Source of the DNA: Balanoglossus misakiensis
Taxonomy: Eukaryota; Hemichordata
DNA length: 64,000 nt
Direction of reading: 5' to 3'
Assembly (NCBI GenBank): GCA_040954595.2
Contig: CM082591.2
Coordinates: 9,114,001-9,178,000, forward strand
Shown here: piece after piece, positions 12,355 through 24,089 of the stretch
Numbering within the stretch: the stretch's first letter is position 1
Layout of the letters: every line of letters begins with the position of its first letter
The notes under the pieces: model-generated
What the model saw: only the letters and a program-made list of their open reading frames with translations
Told to the model about the DNA's origin: nothing
Databases searched by the model: none
Program-made: the position numbers and the translations under genes

Positions 12355-13212
12355 TCAACGCATGAAACGATACAATCTGATATGTCGCTGGGCTAAAAAT
12401 GCGCACACTTCTACAATAATCGGCATTAGCCAACGTGGGTGCCGATAAACAGAATTAATTGCCCTATAAGTTTTCATATATTTTATGGCATGTTCAACAT
12501 AAATTCGGGCAAAATTAAATTCTCTATTGAATACGAGCATCTTTGGGCGGTACGGACCACGCAACTCACGGGTTGGAAATCTCGTTAATAGCGGATACAT
12601 ATTTGGGTATCCTTGGTCAGCCAAAAAATATACATCTCGTGGAATCTGCAATTCACCTTTCAACCCTATCGATGGTAACAATCTGTACTGCATGGCATCA
12701 TTAGCATGTCCCAGAAATCCCGACTGAATGAAAATAATGTTACATTGATTGTCCACAATAACTTGGGTGCTCATTGCATGATGACGAGCGTATCCACTGT
12801 AAAAGTTATGCTGTTCTTCAACTTCGGGACGATATATTTCATGTAGAGTACCATCGATTGTACCTACGGCATTAGGAAAATGTTCCCATTGTCCACGTAG
12901 TTGTCCAAAGCGTTCCAACGATGGCCAGCGGACGCTACGTCGAAAGTAATGCCAAATTAATGAGAGAAGGTGACGTATTTCTCTATGAATAGTCGTGTTG
13001 CTTACCCCAAACCACGCTGCTAGTAAGTCTAGAGTAGGATAATGCCGTAGCCAAATAAAAGTGAGAAGAAAACGATTTCTTGAATCCATGGCAGGATGAC
13101 GACGTAGATTCGGTTCCAGGTCATGTATAATAACTTCCATCGATTGAATGGTTTCTCCAGTTAACATCCAGAAATGGCGAGGACGTCCTTGTATATAATG
13201 GTGTCCAAACAT
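12355..13212 (-). CDS. Harbinger transposase, HARBI1-like DDE nuclease
   Basis: A 285-residue uninterrupted frame. Catalytic residues fit the DDE superfamily endonuclease fold: first Asp in GTIDGT (about residue 120), second Asp in FLADQGYP (about 199), Glu in YVEHAIKYMK (about 240). A helix-turn-helix-like segment (AAWFGVSNTTIHREIRHL, about 65-82) precedes the catalytic core, as is usual in this family. The protein cuts and joins transposon ends and is known in the family to need the Myb-like partner for nuclear import and DNA binding. The ATG used is the first after an in-frame TAG; the frame is open again for 106 codons upstream of that stop. Typical HARBI1-type proteins are about 300-400 residues, so the N-terminus may be slightly short or extended by an upstream exon. 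Confidence 0.92.
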   Translation of the reverse strand: MFGHHYIQGRPRHFWMLTGETIQSMEVIIHDLEPNLRRHPAMDSRNRFLLTFIWLRHYPTLDLLAAWFGVSNTTIHREIRHLLSLIWHYFRRSVRWPSLERFGQLRGQWEHFPNAVGTIDGTLHEIYRPEVEEQHNFYSGYARHHAMSTQVIVDNQCNIIFIQSGFLGHANDAMQYRLLPSIGLKGELQIPRDVYFLADQGYPNMYPLLTRFPTRELRGPYRPKMLVFNREFNFARIYVEHAIKYMKTYRAINSVYRHPRWLMPIIVEVCAFLAQRHIRLYRFMR

Positions 13213-13533
13213 CTACGCCATTACCTCGGCCAATACCATCATCGTTTGAAAAAGCAGGTTGTATATGGTTGGTGGTCGTCGTAAAGGTGGACGCAGGATG
13301 ACACACAACAGACGTGTCAAGATCTGGATAAACGACAGATCATCAACCAACTGCGCTAGATGATACACTTCCCGTTCTTCAGAATACATTGGGAGATGGA
13401 TGACCACGGAGACTATAGACAATATCACCATCATACTTCGGATACAAGATATGAGGAGCAATATTTGATTTCGCTGGAGCGGCATTTTGAATGATATTGA
13501 AGTTTGTGGTGTTCCGTTTGAAGATGCTTTCAC
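13213..13533 (-). other. Open frame directly upstream of the transposase, same frame, ended by TAG
   Basis: 106 codons in the same frame as the transposase, separated from its ATG by a single TAG. The N-terminal third is hydrophobic (ILLLISCIRSMMVILSIV). A donor-like GAGGTAATG lies just before the stop, so splicing around it is possible. I do not recognise it as a standard Harbinger N-terminus; it may be untranslated leader that happens to be open. Confidence 0.3.
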
Positions 13534-13970
13534 GATGTGGGATTTGTCGCATACACTAACTTGTACAACCCTATTCTAAGCATGCGTTGCGAAATACAGT
13601 TTTAACATGTCTAAAGTTTCATTTGCATAACCGGACCGTTGACCAGTCACAAATAAGCAGGAGTGGGATCACATCGCACTCCAGATGTTCAATTTTGAAT
13701 GCCAATAGACACGGAGGCATCCACAAGTTGTTTCTTATTTCCCTTTTCATTTTTTGTATGGCTGAAAATTAACCATTTATTTTCTACTTTTAATGTCATC
13801 AACCCTTTTGAAATAGTTTTCAGCAAAGTTTAATGTGACCAGAAATCATGTATAATTCATATGGCCAATAAAACTTTGATTCGATTCTGTAAAATTAGTC
13901 GATCACACGAGGGATACCTGCAGATTAATAAGGAGTCAATTTGCCGTATCCGATTCATTTCGCGACAGCC

Positions 13971-15015
13971 ATGGCTTCTACGCGTACACCACGCTGTGTT
14001 GTAACGGACGCCGAGATAAATTTGATTAGGGCCGGGATGAGAATCCATAATACAAATTATGGAAATATTGTCCATTTCATGAGACAGTCTGGTCGTTTGG
14101 CCAACAGTGGGATGCCAGCCAATGCAGTACGGCTCTATCAAACCAGACTGATGAAACCACTGCGTCGGCGTGTTCGAGATGTTGTCGCTAAACGTATCTC
14201 AGAGTAAGTTTTATTATAGTTTCAAACCGAGGGGAGTATTTCTCAAACAGGGAATGCACATGAAGTCTGTGAAATGTGAGTTTGACGGGTATTGTCTCCC
14301 AGAAAAGCACGAAATTTCGTATTGCATCTATCGCAGCCAAAGTTTCTGTGTTTCTCTATGTAACTCCTCTGCTAATTTGCATATTTTGTCTTGACCGTTT
14401 CTTTGAATATAATTCACAAGTACACGTATGGCAAATATTGATATCTCCACTATCATTGAAATCTAGCTATGAAATACAGTACGATTTTTAATATTCATGT
14501 GCCGTCCTGGTAATCAGTCAGCAATTTTTGTTTATAGCGTCCGACAAATGCGTGAACGGGAGATGAGGTATGCGGCGCTGAGAACACCGGAGCAGAGGGC
14601 ACCGGTACAAGCACTGGCACCACGACCACCTCCACCACCACCACTGCCCCCGCCGCCGACACAAGCGCCTCCACCACCACCACCACAGCCGCTACCGCAA
14701 GCGCCTCCACCACCGACACAAGCACCACCACCACCACCACAGCCACAACCACTTCTACCAGAAGATGAACCTCCTGCTGCCGATGAGCCCTTGGACCATC
14801 ACAGGGAGCCCAATCCTGATGATGACGACGGGAGGGGGATCCCTGCACCAGAGGACGCCCAAGAGAGACCACCACAGGGCAGAAGACGGCTGTACCATCT
14901 AGTGCGAGAGGCCCATGAATTATATGTGGACTTCTTGAGAAACACTCTCCCTGACACTATGGCGAATGTAAATCGCACGCTGGATCGCCTCAACGACCAC
15001 TTAGACAGATTGTGA
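13971..15015 (+). CDS. Harbinger Myb/SANT-like companion protein, two exons
   Basis: Exon 1 is 13971-14203 and exon 2 is 14538-15015, joined across an intron with GTAAGT donor and TTTATAG acceptor; the join is in frame and gives 236 residues. Residues about 12-75 (TDAEINLIRAGMRIHN through RLMKPLRRRVRDVV) have the helix spacing and basic C-terminus expected of the small Myb-like protein of Harbinger elements. A proline- and glutamine-rich linker (about 14610-14760) follows, then an acidic stretch and a C-terminal amphipathic helix (LYHLVREAHELYVDF). In the family this protein binds subterminal DNA and carries the transposase to the nucleus. It is transcribed divergently from the transposase across a roughly 0.75-kb space. 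The ATG is the first in the frame; the Myb assignment is by context and shape, not by a strong motif. Confidence 0.75.
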
Positions 15016-15027
15016 GCACATAACACG

Positions 15028-15033
15028 AATAAA
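15028..15033 (+). terminator. Poly(A) signal for the Harbinger companion gene
   Basis: AATAAA twelve bases after the stop codon at 15015. Confidence 0.7.
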
Positions 15034-15632
15034 ATATTTTTTTATCTATCACCACATCATTTCTCATTTATCTGTTTTTTTTTAATATTCCCCACCACCA
15101 ATGCAACAGCCCCTTACATGAAGACTTAGCCTTTTAGTGATAGTATGTTGTATCGATAAAGAGCATATTGCAAACATATTGAAGGAAATGCCAATACAAT
15201 TGCCAGGAAACAAATAGCGAGAGCACAAACATTTCCCAGAGTTCCGCTGTTGAAGATATCTTTTTTTTATCTTTATACTGCCCAAATATGTTTTTATTTT
15301 CTAGGAATAGAAAAACAACAACACATATTTGACATTCAGGGGGTACCTAGACTCTATGGCAGTCGCTGTGCCTGTCGATAAGGAATGAAATTTTCATACT
15401 GCATACGACGCGCCGCCGCGCCAGGCAAAGCCACTAGCGACTGTGTGATTAGCGTCGCGTCCATATGATGTTCTAGCGGACGCGCATTTCAGTATTGGGG
15501 CAAGACTAGGGAATGGCCCGTAGCTTTGACGCCGGAGCTTCATGACACGGTGACAAACAATAGGGTGCAGCGCAGGTGCAAAACAAATTTAGTCTTTACA
15601 TATGTTTCGACCATGCTCTGTCTGGTAATGAT

Positions 15633-15894
15633 TGGCTAGTCCCGCATATTACGTGACGGTGAGGAGCACATAAAAGAACGAGGCAATGAACACTCGAAAG
15701 TGAGGCAAGGGACAAGAACGTAAAGCAGCCAATGAATGAGCTGAATTCGGAACAGTAAATACTAATGAGACGAAATAACGTATAGGCAGCCAATGACTGA
15801 ACGGAAAGGGGACATAGGGACATTAGAGCTACCAATCACCGTGAGCGACGCAGGGGTTTAGGACACAAATTTTGGTCCCACATGAAATACGTCT
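15633..15894 (-). repeat. Right terminal inverted repeat of the Harbinger element
   Basis: Reverse complement of 11686-11947. The unique DNA just inside it (about 15350-15600) is CpG-rich and lies downstream of the companion gene. Confidence 0.92.
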
Positions 15895-16176
15895 AGTCAA
15901 ACATGGTAAATGCGTCCCGAACAGCAACACGCTCGCTCTACCCACAGTCACTGTGCTCTACCTTTCTGTCGATCGTTTCCATGTCAGTTTCATGTTGGCT
16001 CGTTACAATGCCCCTATGCTTATCGTAATTCCGGGATCGTAATTATTATTTCATTATTATTATGATTACTAGTTATCTTTATTTCAGACACAACCGTCCA
16101 TAGAAATAGGTTACAAAAAACTGACACAAACACTAGAAAAGTAATAAATAAAATAAATGTAAAGAATATAATAGTT

Positions 16177-16563
16177 TTAAGAATCAATGTAAAATGTCAA
16201 TCCAGTGGGCATAAAGCACATATCACATGAGACAAGACGATTGATAAAAACATTGGGACTAGAACAGAGACTAACAGAAAAATTAAAAGCGACTTTTCTT
16301 CTCATGACGGAGAAGCAGTTTACGGCGTTTAGAACAAATGTATTAGAGGCACTTTCGTGTCCGGGGTGACCAAGAAGTCTTCGAAGTGCATTGTTGTGAC
16401 ATACGATGATATTCTGGATATTATACAAATTAAAATCGCACCATAAATGAGAGTCATAAATGTTATTACAAAAGGTATTAAATGAACGCAATTTCACATC
16501 GACAGAACACGAATTGAACTTTCTCAGAAGAAAATTAGGCCTAGCCCTTCCACACGTTATGTA
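16177..16563 (-). pseudogene. C-terminal fragment of a non-LTR retrotransposon (LINE) ORF2
   Basis: The frame reads LLRKFNSCSVDVKLRSFNTF, then a DSHLWCDF motif, then NNALRRLLGHPGHESASNTF. That order (RKF.nCs.dVK..lF.t....lYd.hLW, then yNNAlR.llglP...SAS.mF) is characteristic of the region after the reverse transcriptase in CR1/L2-like LINEs. No reverse transcriptase core lies upstream within reach, so it is a 5'-truncated copy. An ATT-rich stretch at 16035-16070 lies beyond its 3' end. Confidence 0.75.
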
Positions 16564-17559
16564 TTCGTGTTATGATAGTCCCACTGATCTGACAACACGC
16601 TCGCTTTTATTGTGGCCTTTTGTCCCGTTCGCCAGCACTGTGTATAGGCCCGCGTTTACCGTTAACAGACTATCCCGTTCGCCAACTTTACTGAACTGCA
16701 AATTTAAGAATCGGTCGGCCGGGGTCGCGTAAATTAAAGGCCGAACCGATAAGATTAAGTGCCGTAACGACTTGCTACCAACTGGGAATGCTACGAGCCA
16801 AGAGCATATTGCAGCTCAGTGTGGCAGGGCCGTTGGTGTGTCTTACGGGCGATGTCTCCACACACTGTACTGCTCTGTTTGATAAGAGTGTCCAAGCTTC
16901 GGACAAAGGTCATGTTCGGACTTATGTCTTAACTTTGCTTTGTAAACACATTACCAAAGTACAACCCACCCATGTTTGCAGAGAAATTAGATGAAGTCAC
17001 ATGGCGGAGTTCTCATCCTATCGGGTTGCGTTTATCTCGGAATCGGCTGCTTTTCCATCGTCGAGTTTGATTTCATGTCCGATTCACAGTCTTGTTATAT
17101 GATGATCCCTGGTTGATATATATTTTTTCGGGCGGGGGGGGGGGGGGGGTTGGTGGTCATGGGATCAATAATTCGAGGCAGGAGAAGAAATATGTCGACA
17201 GCGCAAATTGCCATTTTCTCGCTTTGTTTCGTCGATTTTGACAACTTCAAAAGAATTAAACTTCGCTCTGCATTGGTCGATTGGTCTAAAATTTTACCCA
17301 TCTAACAAAACGACTTTGTAGTCGATAAAGTGCTCCCAGCTGGAGTAAACGTTGATTCAATTCGGCTCATCATGAATTTGATCCAATTTTCTAAAAACCT
17401 AACTTGCGGGCGCTGTTACTTCTCAATGAACGCTGGAAACGTAACACAAACTGGTCGATTTTTCATACTTGTGCTCTAAGTAGGATGTGTAGCCAACATT
17501 GTGACTTAATTTTTTGTTATTGACCTAATACCAAACGAGCTGATATGACCTTGTTTCGA
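16564..17559. other. No confident gene; G-run
   Basis: Moderately CpG-rich DNA without a convincing exon. Part may be the decayed 5' side of the LINE. A G-run of about 18 lies near 17132-17149. Confidence 0.4.
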
Positions 17560-17935
17560 AAAACTGTCCCAAAACTGCCAAACTCGAATATTCAAACATC
17601 ACCAAAATTGTACAATATCTTACATCAATCAGTATGAGGAACATGCTCACCAAAGTTCAGAGCAATCTAACAGGTGGTTTCACAGACAAAAACTTCTGAC
17701 GAAAAATTGCAACCTATAGGCAGCTTTATACTGAATTTTTAGAGAAATCTGCCAATCACTTTCATAGAAGATGTGGAAAAATGACAAAAGTCATAAAAAG
17801 TAGAAAATTAACGATATTAGGTTCAAACTTAGAAAGCTCTGTGATGTTGGTAGTAGATATATGCATACCAATTTTCAGAGCAATCTGACCAGTAGTTTCC
17901 AGCTAATGTGTCTGAGAACAGCCAAAACAGAGAAC
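17560..17935. repeat. Diverged interspersed repeat, family R1
   Basis: Third copy of the family at 1-560 and 10041-10450, recognised by phrases such as AACATGCTCACCAAAGTTCA and GAGCAATCTAACAGGTGG. Confidence 0.55.
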
Positions 17936-20900
17936 AGAACAGCCAAAGTGAGAGAACAGAATAGCCAAAACTATCAACAGCGTTTAACTCCACATCTGTA
18001 AGCAGACAATTTGTTGGAGCGATATTCAGGTCCTAAGAAAACTCAAACTTCAATCAGACGGAACATACTGGTCATCACAATTGCCTTCTGATTGGAATCT
18101 GTATGGAAAAGCAACAACAAATACTGATCCTTGTCTGAAATCAAAGAGACAGACAAAAGCACTCATTTTATCAGAATATTTATTTTAAGTATGCAAAAAT
18201 CCTTACATGATATCTCTGTCTATTTATTTATCATGATAGGAAAATTGTTTGAATAAAAATATCAAAGATATTCCTTCCTGATGCTGCATATCATATTTAC
18301 ATACTCTGGCAGTCTTGTAAGTACAATGAAATGTTAGTCAAAACCTCTTCTTAAGAACTGAGTAAATCTCAGTACAAAAAGCAACATGTGGAAAATACCA
18401 ACTAAGCATCTTAGGGAAAATAAAAGAAATAAAGAAATTGAGGAATGGTGTCCCCCCTCCCCTTCAGCACTATACATGATTCTACAGCCTCATGGGGTCA
18501 TTCTTCACACACACATAAAATGAATGGCTGATTACATGAAATATTTTCGAAAGTCAATAAGTGGTCACGAAAGGCTCTTGTTTTTGTTAAAATAAAAAAA
18601 TGTTAGGAAATTCAAGAAAAGTAGAAAGCAATGTTATGTGAATATTGATATTAAAAACACTTGATTTTAATCGTTTGGCAACTATGGTAACTTCCTTATA
18701 ACAGACTATATTTCTTCAGATGCATCTAATAGTTTGATTCTAACATACTTGTCACGGGTGTCGCCGTTCACCACAAAACACACTAAAACAGTTTAAAGGT
18801 TTCACAAGACATAGGCCTATAACATTTCTTAACTGAAATTGAAGAGGGACATCATCAGTTCATATGTGTGGCCGGTCTAGCTACATAGGGGAACTGCTAA
18901 ATTACACACATGTATGGGAGTTCACCTACAACAGAAGACACCAAAATTCATGCAAGTGAAAAATACAGAAGTACAATTGAAGACTTGACGCAGGTTCAGA
19001 CACCAATTACATGTGCTGAAATGAGCCAGTAGAATGCACTAATATAAAAAGCTTCAAGCTACAGGTAAAGTACAAGGAAAACTAACCTGAAATTGAACAT
19101 AGACATCTTCAGTTCATACATGTGGCCGGTCTGGATACAGAGGTGAACTGACTAAGTATATGCATGGCGTCCTTTTATATCAGCAATCTACACTATGGTG
19201 GCGCATTAGCTTGAGTTCATTAGTCAAATGAAACATCCTGGTGGTTTGCATATAATTGAGATCATCAAATAGAATGTAAGTTCTATCATTACTAGAAAGG
19301 TGTTCACATGAATAAATGATTAAATGATGACTGCAAAGAATACAGGTGTTACATACATACAGATATTATATATATATTCAAGTGAACAAATGGTTCGGTC
19401 CAAATCCATTGTTTTCTGTGGGAAAGTTGGATGTCTACACAGGGAATTAGGTGAAAGGTGAGAGTGCTAAGAAAATAGGTCAATGGTAATTTTCCATTTT
19501 TATCTAAATTGAATACATGTGTGGGCTTAATCTTTTCCAATAATGCTGACACACAAAAAGTTAATTGTTTTACTAAACTTTCCTTGAGAGTTGAATGAAG
19601 GCACTTGATATTAGCACAGAGACCGATTTTTTCCACACACCACTTTTCTCTTTTCATAGAGCTCCATTCAAATTTTGTACACAACAATTGTCACTACCCA
19701 AGCCCAAACTTTCAAATTACAATGTCACATTTCAAAACACTGTTAGACTCCCCAATGAAACATTAACTCTGGATCAGCATCCCTTCAAATTAGTGATAGC
19801 CCTGGGGTGAGTTTCATTAATTTTGTTATAATGGTGTTTTTTAATTGTTTGGCTGTGACAGAAATTACTACATGGAAGTATAAACATGTTATGTCCACAC
19901 ATATGCTGTAGGTTCAGCTTCAATTCAATTTTCATCAATCAGATCATAACAAATTATTCAACAGAAAAAAAAACAAAAAATGAACATCAAGAGTTGGTGA
20001 CTTAATGGCTTTCACATGATAAATATATACGTGTGAACATTGCCCCATGCTAGAGTGTAATATTAACACGTCTCATACAACCTACAATTCTCTGTATATA
20101 ACGAAACACACTCATTATAGCTGGATTAGTTGGTTCACAGGTAATCTGTAACCAGATAGGCTGACTTGAGCAATCCATGTTTTTGCAAGAGTTGTATTTC
20201 CACTGTTATATTGTGACTTCTTTGATGTAATGCTCAACTGAACACAAGAGTATCAGAATTGGACAGATAAATGACCAATAACACAAAGTCTGTGATTGGG
20301 GAATACAAATGATAAGTACACAACTGGAAGTTCTGTCACTCAAAGTTCTGTCTATTGCTCTCTTCCCTGAGGGAGCGATAGAGAGCAACTTTAGAGATAC
20401 GTTCTCCAATTTACTGATCAGGAATAATTGAAATATTAGTCTAGTATATAGCTGTATTTTGTCTGCTTGCTTCAAAAAACTATGCATGCCACTGCCCCAA
20501 TAAAGCATGATACCCCTTGCTGGGAATTGTGATGTAATTAGCATTACTTTGAAGTCAATCACAGACTTTGTTTTTCCAATGATTGGTCAAAGGATACATA
20601 TGTGTGATTCAGGATGGGTACCATTTTGAATTGAAATTAACCTAGCCTTCACTGTAACTTTACACACACTCGCCATTGATCAGTTTATGTGTGTGACTTC
20701 AAGAGGAGGTGGTAGCTTTGGAATGGATGTGTGTGTACAGGAAATACTGATGAGAATGATAAATATTCCAAATCCCCAACACTTGACTGTCTGGAATATT
20801 TGAAAATTCCTGCATACCTTGATAAATTTCTGACATTTCTTTGGGGATCTGGGTTTCATTTAGTATGGGGATCCGGGTTTCATTTAGTATATAGAAGTTA

Positions 20901-20959
20901 CAATGGTAATGAAGGCATGAACAGTCTCCTGTTCATTATAGTCAGTTTCCTGTATGAAT
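17936..20959. other. Probable 3' flank of the Q-rich gene; no coding sequence seen
   Basis: AT-rich. A diverged direct repeat of about 270 bp is present (CATCAGTTCATATGTGTGGCC near 18850 and CTTCAGTTCATACATGTGGCC near 19107), and a 24-bp direct repeat sits at 20840-20892. Minus-strand AATAAA at about 18178-18183 could be a distant poly(A) signal. Open frames here are short and not protein-like. Confidence 0.35.
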
Positions 20960-21182
20960 TTATTGATTCAGAATATCAAAAAGACTCATGTCATCAGCCA
21001 GCAGACTACTACTTGATTGTTGCTGTGTTTGTTGCATGCTGGCCGGGTGCCAAGCCCATCTGAGGTACCTGTGGTCACGGCTGTGGCTGGTGTCGCCATG
21101 TTTGTTGTGTTGCTGCTGGCTGTTGTGGTGGTGGTGGTGGTGGAATGCTTACTTGTGTTCCGTTGGCTTGTTGTTGCTGCTG
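20960..21182 (-). CDS. Terminal exon of a glutamine/proline-rich protein, frame broken
   Basis: Begins after a good acceptor (TTTGCATTCAATAG) with five Gln codons and ANGTQVSIPPPPPPQQPAAT, continuing in phase 0 from the exon at 22308-22548. It then meets TGA at QPQP. A plausible acidic C-terminus, LLADDMSLFDILNQ then TAA, exists in the next frame. The exon is 223 bp where 222 would be expected, so one extra base would explain most of the break; the in-frame TGA may be a second lesion. Either the locus is decaying or the consensus has errors. Confidence 0.5.
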
Positions 21183-21629
21183 CTATTGAATGCAAACAAA
21201 ATGGCTTTCTTTTTAAAGTCACTTCACAGAATGTGGTAATGTGTCAGGAGACAGCTCTGTTTAACGTTGTTCACATTTGTCAATCAGACTGAAATTTAGG
21301 GCGGCATATAGTAACTATGGCAAATAGATTTAGGCTGTGTCTAAAATTTGATGGTTAGTTTCAGGACCCCCATTGACCTAATTAATTATGTACATGCCTT
21401 ATTCTACACTAACCAATCGATCTTTAGATTTTGTAGGACATAAATCAGTTTAGGATCAACACTTTTTGACAAAATTTTGGGTATCCACAGCAGATAATCC
21501 TTGGCATTCTGTAGTAACCCTGGGAATCGCTTGGGCCAGGTGAACACTGCTTGCAGCTTTAATTCACTATGTAATCAGATTCAGACATTTTGAAAACAAC
21601 GTGATTTAAATTCTAAGGAAACTTTTGTT

Positions 21630-21957
21630 AAAGGGTTATGATCGACTAATGTGCATGTGCTAAAGCAGAAACTCTGGGTACAAAAACTTTATCAATGACA
21701 CAATTCTGTCTATACAACAGACAATATGGCGGCAACCATAGTCTGTGTTGTAGATTTGGAAAAGACAGCAAATTAAGTGAAAAGAAGAGACAAAACAAAA
21801 GTCTTCTTATATGGTGTGCAAGAAATATGGAAGGAAGCGAAGGCAATCCACTATTTGAATGCACACACATAAAATTTGCAGATATTTGGATTGGACGTTA
21901 TTTTGTACACACAAATTACGCACATGTGCCTAAGAGTAAGAGGATTGTCGGCATTTA
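21630..21957. repeat. Half copy of the 640-bp foldback element, family F3
   Basis: Matches the right half of the foldback copies at 47171 and 57070, including GCAGAAACTCTGGGTAC, CAACAGACAATATGGCGGCA and GGAAGCGAAGGCAATCCACT. It ends near TTGTCGGCATTTAAAA. Confidence 0.7.
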
Positions 21958-22307
21958 AAACTCACTAACTGTCTGCCAGAGGTTATCATCAGTGATTCCA
22001 CACTGGTACCATGGAACAACTAGAAGTGTCAAAAATAAGACTGAGACAAGATTTGTTGTATTCTTCTGTCTAATTTAGGTCTGCTTTGGGCAAACAGTGC
22101 ATTGAGTTTATTCTGTGTGACTGTCAGGTCCCCAATACATTAAAATAAGTTTGGGAATGGAACAGACCATGTTATTTGTAACATCAAGAAAGCTCCTTTT
22201 TTGAGAAAAATGATTTCATTTTCCCCACATAACAATTCCCAGGAGTGACAAAGGTTTCAGTCTTGGTTTTCAAAGTATTCACTGTTCACATTATTGTGAC
22301 AACTTAC

Positions 22308-22548
22308 TTGTAAGAGGTGTCTTAGTTGTTGATGTGTTGATTTTACATTGGATGGCTGTGCTGGCACTGCTTGTTGTTGTTGTTGGGCTCTCTGTTGTTG
22401 TAACCTTTGTAATTGCTGTTGTTGTTGATGTTGTTGTCTTAGTGCTATGAGTTGACTTTGTCTTGCATGTTGATCTTGCTGTTGTTTCAATTCAATTTCT
22501 TTTTTTCTGTGCCATCTCTAGATTCTTCTGCAGTGCTTGAATATTCCT
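22308..22548 (-). CDS. Exon of a glutamine-rich coactivator-like protein, +1 frame lesion
   Basis: Bounded by acceptor TTTGATCTTTCAG and donor TTACAA then GTAAGT. It opens with a coiled-coil-like segment RNIQALQKNLEMAQKK, passes an A7 run (22500-22506) and continues in a different frame as EIELKQQQDQHARQSQ, a long Q-rich tract, and finally QLRHLLQ, which contains an LxxLL nuclear-receptor-box motif. The exon is 241 bp; 240 would join both halves in one frame. This points to one extra A in the homopolymer. Q-rich coiled coil plus LxxLL suggests a transcriptional coactivator, but I cannot name it. No further 5' exons were identified with confidence. Confidence 0.55.
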
Positions 22549-24089
22549 CTGAAAGATCAAACAAAGAAAAGTGTAAACAGTCAAACATTATCATGTGTCA
22601 ATCTACCTACAGGTAACATGACTACAGGAGCCTCAGCCAATCCAAGCTTTTCACTTGTGAGACTATTGAAATCAATTTAAAGCTCAGTAACTCCAACTTA
22701 GGGTTATTTCCTCAATAATTTTGTTTTGGTGGTCACCTTTCATTGAACAATGAATGGGCAAGTGCTCGCTCACTTCTTCAGTGAATTTCACTGTTTGTTT
22801 ATCTTATCATAAAAACTTGGGCACCGCAGTCCTTTGGACAAAAATATTCATGTTGGTGATTTAAAATCAATGTTGCAAGAAGCAGAATTAATCACAGGAT
22901 TAACGGCTTCTGATTGAAAAATACTAAATGCTTAATATGTCATATGTCGCACACAGAGTGATCACATTAGTCAATTCGACCGCTGTTCCAAAGGACTAAA
23001 ATGATTGCAACGTTTTAATATTATATTTATTTTACAAAACCTTGCATCTGAGCTTTACTTTAAAGTACTTCCATTTACTAGTAGTACAAGTACACATCAG
23101 TTAACATTGACAGCTAGGCATGACGTCATAGATGTAGGACTTCAAAATGGACATTCTGAACAGTGGGGGCGCTCTATCATAGTGGGTTTTAATGAACATG
23201 TGTATTTAATTTCATGAATCAGATACATCGATGAAAACTGCGTATTTTAACATACGCGTATAGTTAATGCATTTGCAGTATCTAGTCATATTACAGTAAT
23301 ACACCAGACATGTTCTTAACTCAACTCAATGTGTGTAAGTTCAATTTCTGACCATACTCAGATTACCCAAGTCCCTGTGACCAACTATACTGCAAGTATA
23401 CAGAATTGAACTCCGGAAAAACTAGTCACCTTCAATACTTGAACTGGAGCCACATCCAAAACTTGACTTTGAGATCTTTTATCAAATCAGTTCTCCTTTT
23501 AGAATTAGAACTCCCATGCAATTTTTGTGACAGGAGAGAAAATTTAAATTGGACACCTGCAATCTGAATAATTTCTTCAGTCCCTTTGGTGTTAGACGGG
23601 TTTGACTGTACTTGAAAGTGCAGTTGATATACACAACAAAAATGCAAAAAAATATAATTGTAGACAGTCAGAATTTTGAGGCTGGGAATCATTTACATAG
23701 TTACCAGAGTCAATACTGTCACAGTAGTCCATTTCTCTATGTACCAAATTGTAATAAAACATTGCTATGCAGTCATGTTACCCTTCCAAGATGCGAACAC
23801 GAGGCCAGAGTAAAAACTTGATTGTCTTGTGTATCAACACTATAGTTGGGACTGACTTTCGACAGCCACATTTTATTGTAAGGTCAGTTTTACACTCAAC
23901 TTGTATCATGTATACAACAAACTAGATGAGCTTGAGCAGTACTCTGTAACCAACTGGCCTCCTTTTTCACATTGTCTGCTTGGAGATGACACCTTATTTT
24001 GGAAGTGTGCCCTCTTTATGAAAAAGTGTATAATGTCATAATTCACGAAGTGTTCTGTTACATGTGTAACAGACAGAAATCAACACAAG

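Larger units (their letters stand above)
11686..15894. mobile_element. Autonomous Harbinger (PIF-type) DNA transposon
   Basis: A 4.2-kb element bounded by two long terminal inverted repeats of 262 bp (11686-11947 and 15633-15894), both starting AGACGTATTTCATGTGGGAC at their outer ends. It carries the two genes expected of animal Harbinger elements, divergently arranged: a DDE transposase on the minus strand and a spliced companion gene on the plus strand, each with a poly(A) signal. A clean target-site duplication was not found (left flank GTAAA, right flank AGTCA), so the exact outer base is uncertain. A CA microsatellite lies at about 12235-12254. With intact-looking genes it may be young. 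Confidence 0.9.

Noticed and set aside
14495-14875. Long minus-strand frame of Val/Ala repeats opposite the Harbinger companion gene
   Set aside because: It is the complement of the proline-rich CCA/CCT tract; the spliced plus-strand gene explains the openness.
21100-21180. Plus-strand Val/Leu-rich frame that could be a membrane segment
   Set aside because: It is the complement of Q- and P-rich codons of the minus-strand exon.
23432-23476. Possible small exon (SQVLDVAPVQVLK) before the Q-rich exon
   Set aside because: Phase fits, but the acceptor is weak and the segment is too short to judge.
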